Made by a program: the position numbers and the translations under genes
From: Plasmopara viticola
Taxonomy: Eukaryota > Oomycota > Peronosporomycetes > Peronosporales > Peronosporaceae
DNA length: 64,000 nt
NCBI GenBank assembly: GCA_001695595.3
Contig: MBPM02000040.1
Span: 558,001-622,000 of the forward strand
Direction of reading: 5' to 3'
Shown here: in pieces, positions 56,773 through 64,000 of the stretch
How positions within the stretch are numbered: the stretch's first letter is position 1
Layout: the number at the start of each line of letters is the position of its first letter
Notes under the pieces: generated by a model
Told to the model about the DNA's origin: nothing
The model's input: the letters and a program-made list of their open reading frames with translations, nothing else
Databases searched by the model: none

Positions 56773-59700
56773 CTACGTGATTCCCGCTTGCAGTTCCGCG
56801 TTTAAATCTGTTAGCCCGTCACTATCGCTATCAGAAACAACGGACTTAGATCGCAACTTCACTGGTGCAATTGACCTTCGCGAAAAAGGTGCATGTACTA
56901 CATTGTCCACTTTATTGCACTTTAGCTTGGTCGGCGCTTGCTGAAGAGTACGCCGTGCTCGCGCTGACTTCGAACCACCTTCTGTTTGACCTTGTCTCGC
57001 CTTTTTCCCTTGTGCACGAATATTTCGTTTTCGCATTGGTCTTGTTTGAGACTGAGGCTTTGTTATAGCCACTGGAGTGTGTAAGACAGCACATGTACTT
57101 TCAAGCTCTGTCACGAGGTCGCTTAATCCGTCGCTCTCGCTGTCTGGCACCAGGGAACTTGAACAAGCAGATCGTCGAACGCCAAAAGAAGCTACAGGAG
57201 ATAGCGTTCGAGATCGAGCTGTTGAGTGCAACGGGACTGACTGAGACGACATGACTTTCGGCTTTTTAGAACTAGTTGTGGTTGATTTCTGAAGAAGGGA
57301 ATCGCGTTTTTCTTGAGCAACAGAACGCGTCTGGGTTGCTACGGTTTCGAGCTCTACGATTAACTCCGCTAAACCATCACTTTCACTGTCCGACAACATT
57401 CGTAGTGGTTTTTGCACTTGTTGTTTGTCATTAGCTATTGAAATTATCGTTTGATCGACATCAGCCTTGTATATAATTTTCATCACGTCCAGCCGTTGCT
57501 TCTTTGCATTGCGTCGAGTCGATTTTTGGACAGGCAAAGGCTTTGCCAACTGTTTTCGAGACGTCGCCTTCGTTATGGCTGTCGTCAATAATGGCATGAC
57601 TGGCCCTAACATTGAAGCTGTAGCGTTATACGGCTCATCAAATGCATTGCTGCCAGCTTCGGATGCCAAAGTACTTGACCAAGATGATTTTCGAGGTTTG
57701 TTTTGAAAGGCTATCGAATTGTTGCGAGCATCAGTCGCCGTTGTTTTAGCAACCCCTTTTTTACAGGTTCTGTCGAATTTTGCTTGGAGTTGTGGTGTAT
57801 GTACATTGCCATCGGCCGTCTTCCTTTGTGTACCTTGATCTGTCGACTGTATTGGTCCCGCTAATGGAGAGACTGCATCCAGTTCAGCTTGTATCGCGGC
57901 AAGACCATCACTTTCAGTTGTCGACTTTTTAACCCAAGAATCTGCAATTGACGTAAAGCTTGCGATTGAATCACTTCTGGCACGTTTGGATGCAAAATTG
58001 TAATTTTTAACTTCATTAGCACAATCACATTTTGTTGCCGCCGTTCGACCACCTTTTTCCCTGACAGTACCTGTGTGAGTAGGATCTTGCTTTTTTTCAC
58101 GACGAGAAATAATCGATACTTTTTCAAGTACTTTGGCTCTTGTTTCAGAAATGACAGGCTTCGTACTATGCTTCACTTCTCCCTCAAGGTTAGCGAGAAC
58201 GTCGCTATCCACTTTCCTTATTTCACTAATTGCTGAGGCATGTTTTGACTTTCGACGAAGTGAAGTAGAGGCTGATCGCATTTGGGGAAGTGTTTGAGCA
58301 CTAGATTGGTTCCGGCGAGCACTAGGCTTTGTGGACTCTTGTGGACCCAAATTCCGAGATGAGACAGCATCAAAGCTTAGCTCCAACTCCTGTTCAAGAT
58401 CAGCTAAGGCATCACTATCTGCATCACTAATCCCGCCATATTTAAAAAATCGCTGTTTGTTCATGGTTTCCAAGTTTGTTACAGATTTGGCTTGATTGAA
58501 TAAAATATCTTCATGCAAATCAGATTCGAGCTGTGACACGAAAGCCTCCCTGCTTTTTCTATCGTGCCGTCTCGGGGGATTTGGCCAAATGCAGGCAGCA
58601 GACTGAGATGTTGGAGTGAGTTGATTTGTGTAATTAATTCGACCCAGATCATTATTACCGCGCTCACAATTAACCCATTCTGGGTTCACTCTCCTTTCAC
58701 TGTACTTGCGAGCAGCAGCTGAACACGCTACAAAACTCTCTTTACGATTCAGTCTATTTGCTTTGTACACGAAATATGACGTCAATGCATGAGCCAGAGT
58801 TTGAATTCCTTTGTCTAATTTTTGGCTTGTAAGCTTTGATTCAGACAAAGTCGGTCTACCCCGCCGCTCTGTTGTTACAACGCCACAACTAGAAAGCGAG
58901 AATGGAATAGATTGAGCTTGAGCCATGAGCTTCTGATAGCGATCATCAAGTGATTTTAGTCGCTCAATTGTACCATGATCAATCTATATCGTTTTCAAAG
59001 AATAGTGATAAGATTGAGTATCAATCGACAATTGCAAGATTAAAAGACTTACCAAAGTATTTTTCTGCGTGGCTCTGTCTTTTACGTGCATCAAATTTTG
59101 ACTACTGCCTGCCCCCTCAATCGTTTGCACTCTTGTCGCACAAAATCTGACGCGAACGCTTGGTCCGAATCCTTGAAGGCAGCGCAGAAACGCGTTCTCT
59201 TTCACCACAAGACGATGCATCATGGCCCTCACTTCTCGCGTTGCTGTCGGCAAAAGTGACGCTGCAGCACCGCACATGACAAAATTGATCGTCGACAGGG
59301 CCGACCATGCCTGCGGATCCACGTCAATTTTGTGTTTAGGACTGCCAAGCTGCACCGAGAATGCAGAGTATAGTGCAAATATGCGCCCGATCAAAGAGGT
59401 AACGTCAGCTGCGCTCTCGAATGCGCCATCGTTCTCTTCAATGCAATGTACAAGCGCATCCAGTGTCTGCTGCAGAATGGTCTTGTGTGTATTGGTGGGT
59501 GAGCTATCCCAAAATTCTACGTGGAAAGCGGCGCTCATCTTTGCATCATTCCACAGCCGCTTCCATTCAAAAAACGTTACGTTGTTCTACAACCAAACTA
59601 TATCATCACGTGTTTCGAATTGCCTGTGATTTCGGCAAGACTTACCTTTTCAATGAAACGCGCGTGCAGCTCATCCAGATCGTCGCTCACAGCTGCTGCA

Positions 59701-59894
59701 AAATACTGATGTGAGTGTTCCCAGTCCACATGGGGTGATTCACGCTCGCGCTGCTTCAAGCTGCGGTTGTTTGCACGCCGTTTAGGTGGAAATGGTGGTC
59801 TTGACGACAAACGCGCTGGCCCATCAGCAGCGACGACTTCATTCATACGAGCTAATAAATTGCTCGCGGTGGTCATGTCACATAAAATTGACAT
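56773..59894 (-). CDS. SNAPC1 (SNAP43)-like protein with long repeat-bearing tail, three exons
   Basis: SNAPC1 is a subunit of the snRNA-activating complex that binds promoters of U snRNA genes for Pol II and Pol III. Exons on the minus strand are 59894-59646, 59586-59053 and 58983-56773; the introns (59 and 69 bp) start GTAAGT and end TAG. The total is 2994 bases, 997 aa. Residues ~70-260 match SNAPC1: LDELHARFIEK, joined to NNVTFFEWKRLWNDAKMSA, then FALYSAFSVQLGSPKHKIDV. Human SNAPC1 has 368 residues, so ~700 residues are extra. This tail is basic and Ser-rich, with six acidic repeats of the pattern (S/D)(D/E)SDGL..L..EL at about 446, 516, 614, 789, 872 and 979, the last at the C-terminus. 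The second ATG (codon 7) is an alternative start. Confidence 0.8.
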
Positions 59895-60389
59895 TTCTAT
59901 AACATGTCCTACTTATTCTAACCACGCAGAGACAAGTGAGCGTATACTTTACCCTTGTAAGAGATTAGTCTATAAGATCTGAGGTGTAGCTTGACTAGGT
60001 GCCGCGGAACTGTCGTAATTGGTAACCTTGAGGCAGCGTGACTTTCAGTATCAGACATCCATTCTACACATAAAGTTAATACAAGTCACAGATCGCTATC
60101 TGTTTAGCCCCAAGAGCCATATCGTAAGGTCAATGTTCCGAGCGTTTGATAAAAAATGTAGCCCTGGTCTGACCGAAGCAGCAATAAAATAGGTAGGCCT
60201 GGTTTGACCGAAGTCTTTCAATTGGGCCAGTCTAAGGCTTCTTGCAATCTTTTAAAATCTAATGATTCGACTCTTTACGTAGTGTGCAGTTAGCACTCAC
60301 GTTAACCTCTGCAGACGTATCACCTTGACCACCAACTGGGCACCTAAATTATTCTGCAAGCCAGATCAACGTTTGAATGCTAATACTTG
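59895..60389. other. Upstream spacer of the SNAPC1-like gene
   Basis: AT-rich. Holds the likely promoter. A near-repeat GCCTGGTTTGACCGAAG / CCCTGGTCTGACCGAAG occurs near 60160-60220. No gene was recognised. Confidence 0.4.
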
Positions 60390-61012
60390 CGAGCAGAACG
60401 CTTTTCTTGACGTCTTGTAAATATAGCATGGAATTTTCCGCCCGAGCAACGGCAAGTACCCTCATATTCACTAATAAATACAAAGAGTGATTTACAGAAG
60501 ACAAAGCTGCAAACCGTCGGTGCGCTAGAAAAAAGCTTTTAATTTGTCACAAAGCTATCGAGCTGCAACCGCTTAAATATACTTAAGCCCGATACGCGGT
60601 GCAAAGTTTCGGACGTGCCGATAATGGTATTACACTAGGACATTGCAAAACTGTCGACTAAAAGTGGGTAAACTGATAGTTATATGCACATTGCATAGCC
60701 TCTTGTTGCTGATCGTATGTACGGTTTCACGCGCAGTCTTCTTGTTACTCACGCATATGTTCTCATGTCCTCACAAATATGTTCTCACGCATAACATTAT
60801 TGTTGCGACCTACGCGTTACTTGATTGTTACCACTCACAAGTACTCCACCTTTCTTCGTTTCACTGCGTCATGTAGAGCCTCCTTGCCAATAATCGAGTG
60901 GCTCTTGGTCACTTGTACCCGCGAAAGCGGGAGTAAGTATTGGCAACAAAAAGAGCCGAGCCACAAATCCACCGCGTTAGCACGAATTTCCTTTATGTAA
61001 AGCCCTGTTACA
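60390..61012 (-). repeat. Orphan Gypsy-type LTR, minus strand
   Basis: On the minus strand GGGGAGGA (61020-61013) is followed at once by TGTAACAGGGC, the same polypurine-tract/LTR junction as in the Gypsy element. The LTR therefore runs leftward from 61012. A TATA-like TATATTTAAG lies at 60583-60572 and AATAAA-like signals follow. The left border is uncertain as no partner LTR is in view. Its internal region should lie right of 61020. Confidence 0.5.
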
Positions 61013-61019
61013 TCCTCCC

Positions 61020-61560
61020 CATAATGACTTTGTGTTACGTATATGTGAGGGATGGGATTATTTATTACTCTTGACTATCATTCAGAAAGTCGATTTGATC
61101 ATAACAATGGTAAAACAGGCAGCAAAATGGACTGCCGGACAGCCGAATTATTAAACGATGACTACTCCAACGTTAGCTCCAACCTCCGCGAATACCACTT
61201 CACCAGAATAGGCCTCTGTGTCTAAGGCTTTGTCTGCAAAGGTATTGTCTGCAAAGGCTTTGTCTGCAAGAACTGCGCCTGCTTGAGCCTCAAAATGTTT
61301 ACTTACCAGAGAGCCGCGGTAAAAATTATTCTTTTAACTTCCCACACCTGTTTTGGTGGTTCAGGCAATTTAACCTTCGGGCGATAGATAAGGCGAATCT
61401 CTCCTGGTTCTTTGCTAGCTGGGGACGTGAAAAATCCGCAATGAATTCTGAACGACCTTATCACTCGGACAAACGCCTCCAAGTATGTTGGACTTAACCT
61501 AAGAATAGACGGACCTATTCTCATTGCTCGATTAGTTACTAGACAAGTATACAAAATTAA
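61020..61560 (-). pseudogene. Possible internal remnant of the element owning the orphan LTR
   Basis: Minus-strand frames read RIGPSILRLSPTYLEAFVRVIRSF ... (61554-61303; LIYRPKVKLPEPPKQVWEV near its end) and, after a donor-like GGTAAGT, a segment with short tandem repeats (ADKAFADNTFADKAL, about 61200-61290) that runs to a stop near 61155. The position just inside the polypurine tract suggests the 3' end of a retroelement. I recognise no domain. Confidence 0.3.
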
Positions 61561-64000
61561 AAGAAGCTGATATGTACTGATGCGGCTAAGAACAAAGCCA
61601 CTGCGTGGGGCTTCTCGTTAACATTCTATCCGAAATAGGCAGCTACGAAGAGCGACCATTTTATCCAAATTAAAAGTTAGAATATAAGATAAGTCATTTT
61701 CACGTCAACCCATCACACCAGCATGCTAAACGCCCTCCATCAAGTGCGAAAAATCTATAATTTCAGTAGCTAAACCTATTTGGGAAGCCCTTTTTGATGG
61801 GGCTATTAAATTAGAAATAGATGAAAAGAAGAAACCCTCAATACTTTCCCCGGTTGGTTTCATGGCCATAGTCTCCAGCGCAGTAATCAAACGGCTATGT
61901 GACTTGCCCACCGCTGGGTACCAACACGAGTCGTTGTCGCGTAAGAGGTCTACCCCTCGACTCGCCCACGAGTAAGGGAACCCTCCGAATGAATACTAAC
62001 CAGCCGATGCGAATCATTGTTTTTCGAAGTGTGCTCATCTGTCTCACGCATCACGAGAATTCTCCGAAGGATACTTCTCACAAATCATGATGAGCGTCAC
62101 TTTGCTCAAAGTTTTTTTTTTCGGCGCGACCTTGTGGCGGCTATGCTTTCACAAACGGTATATAATTACTCTTGGGTACCCCCAGCACTGATACTACAAT
62201 TACGCTTCCACATTATGAGCTGGAGCTCATTTGAGTGGATTGCGTAACGAAGAGAACGGACATGTGGCCTACATGTAGCGCCACGTTATATGAAAACGCT
62301 TTCGCCAATGATAGCATCTATGCTTCACACGCACTCCATCTAAACAAATTTACAAACCTTGGGGGTCAAGGAGTGCTGGACGAGGCCGCCTCACCTCGGC
62401 CTACATGAGAAGCAGCAGCTTTTGCATGGCCGTGCATAAGGTTTCTCTCGGAATCAGGCAGGCCACCACCGCATTTCGGTGGCGACGCCGAACCTAAGGA
62501 GTAGAAAAAATCTTATGTAACCTAAATTGTAGGCAGATCGACCGCCGTGCATTTCTGCGCGAGGTCTTCAAATTGTGTCAAGACGCCGCTTTCCTTCGCG
62601 TGAAGTTCGACTACCAAAGGGCTTAGCCATTTGGTATACCGCCCTTAGCCGTATTATCCTGACAGCGATGGCATTGGACACTCTCGGCCACCATATCACC
62701 AGACCATACTCGCTTTGCCGGCAAGGCCAACAAATATAAGACTTATGAGAACGTACTTGAATCTTAAGACGCCACATCTAAGATATTAAGTGCGCAGATA
62801 CCGTCTTCGGGAGATCCATATTGTACGCCAACCCATGTACGTGAAATGCTAGATAGAACAATGCTTCGCTTCGTTCGGAATGATCTTTACTTTTGATTAG
62901 TACACAAATTAAACAAAGACTCTTTTGTAATTGTTTGCTAATCATTTCTGCTTGTTTTTTGGTGGATGCAATCGCATCCCTTGCTCGGCTAATAGTATTA
63001 AGCCAACCTCTGGCGAAGTTCAATAACCGATTTCATAACTTACATTAGAGACATAGGTAAAAAGATTGTCAAAGCCTTTTCTTCACTGATCAGCGAGGCC
63101 TTTGTACTTAATAGATTAATTGGAGCCCTTAAAATTTGCAGATTAAGCTTTCAATTCCGTGGATACGTTTTCCACAATGTCGAGTACAAACTCTGCTTAT
63201 CGGCCCACAAATCTCTTAGAAAGGTCATTTAGGGTCTTAGTTGCCATGATGTGTATCAGCCACACTTTCATGAACACTCCGGTCCTCACTGCAGATCGCC
63301 CTGTGATTCGGGTTTTCTTGACTCTGAGAGCGTGGTTTTTACTTACGATACTTTAAAGCTCTGAGGTCCACCATTTCAGATTTTATCTTGTTAATTCTTG
63401 CAGCAAAATTGTCTACGGCTATACAAATTTGGAGAGCAATTTTCATCGCGACTTTTATCGTTGCTGCTTGCACTTTTAAGAGCTAACAGCCAGGCGGACC
63501 AGCCCTTTAGCCTTCTGTAAATGTACGGAGTTGCTTCCCAGTGATGGAGGCTTCGTCCAATGAATATATATACTAACATATACGTCTACCTTGCTTGCAG
63601 ACGAAGAAGCGGGAGCGTTGGTGGAACTCAAAGTCCGCCGAAGAATGCTGCTTTCCACCATTACCTCATGTTTGTACAGGGCTCAAAACCATCAAGCGAA
63701 GTTTTTCTAAGGTGAGCTCCTAGCTCTTAGCAGATTAAACAAGGCGAGAGCCACGCGCACCCGATTATCTGTGATCATAGCAAGTTTAAATACTGCTTGA
63801 TCCAAGAGAAAATGCTCTGGATTTTCTTTCTTTCAAAGATAAAATTCTTAAGCTCCACCGGCGTAGACCTCGCAGTAGGTGCTATGGCCGGAGCTACCGG
63901 AGCCTGTCCTACCTAAGCTAACCTTGATCATTAAGCTTATATGACGCGACCTAGCTGCTTGGCAGCAGGGAGGCTGCAAACGGAACCGCCCCTTCAGATC
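61561..64000. other. Right-end spacer, unrecognised
   Basis: A minus frame (61911-61726, SHSRLITALETMAMKPTGE) may extend the retroelement remnant. A GC-richer stretch at about 62340-62500 with a short hairpin (CCACCGCATTTCGGTGG) stands out from its AT-rich surroundings but matches nothing known to me. The rest, to the window end, shows only short non-conserved frames. Confidence 0.3.

Noticed and set aside
56773..58926. Independent 717-aa gene
   Set aside because: The frame is open upstream of its ATG to a good acceptor and joins in frame to the SNAPC1-like exons.

Overview
This is nuclear DNA of a filamentous oomycete, most likely a Peronosporales species (Phytophthora or downy mildew group). 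Evidence: introns of 59-97 bp with GTAAGT/GTGAGT-type donors, long AT-rich spacers packed with Ty3/Gypsy and Ty1/Copia remains, a MAP kinase fused to a PH domain, a histidyl-tRNA synthetase with a plant-like lyase-fold N-terminus, and an epsilon-tubulin. Epsilon-tubulin is normally kept by lineages that build basal bodies, so the organism probably makes, or recently made, flagellate zoospores. The species assignment is inference.

Layout. 1-4339: decayed Copia retrotransposon on the minus strand that runs off the left edge. 4826-5935: large imperfect inverted repeat. 7106-10894: convergent pair, epsilon-tubulin (+) and NADP-type malic enzyme (-). 11-16 kb: spacer with a 14-bp tandem repeat, two SINE-like copies and a 594-bp MULE-like element. 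16.8-25.9 kb: gene island with the PH/NTF2-like/C2/MAPK fusion kinase (+), then an F-box-like protein, Sm D2 and an HSP110-type chaperone (all -). 26.7-34.0 kb: gene desert. 34.06-35.96 kb: convergent pair, a four-exon YbeY-type RNase (+) and a mitochondrial-carrier-like protein (-). 36-43 kb: retroelement graveyard. 43.5-50.5 kb: defective Ty3/Gypsy element flanked by two copies of one ~0.7 kb segment. 51.6-59.9 kb: second gene island with HisRS (-), a four-exon MFSD9-like transporter (+) divergent from it, and a 997-residue SNAPC1-like protein (-) rebuilt from three exons. 60-64 kb: an orphan Gypsy-type LTR and unrecognised spacer.

The genes are housekeeping (translation, splicing, snRNA transcription, chaperone, central metabolism) and signalling. 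They form no operon or pathway cluster; neighbours share compact, often convergent or divergent, spacing. I found no RXLR or Crinkler effector, CRISPR array, rRNA or tRNA gene that I could support. The most distinctive items are the four-domain MAP kinase, the SNAPC1-like protein with a long tail carrying six acidic SD-GL-EL repeats, a five-copy SINE-like family with clear target-site duplications (one with its empty site visible about 6 kb away), and the Gypsy-associated segmental duplication. Exon joins were made by eye from splice signals, frame and family similarity; no alignment or database search was run.
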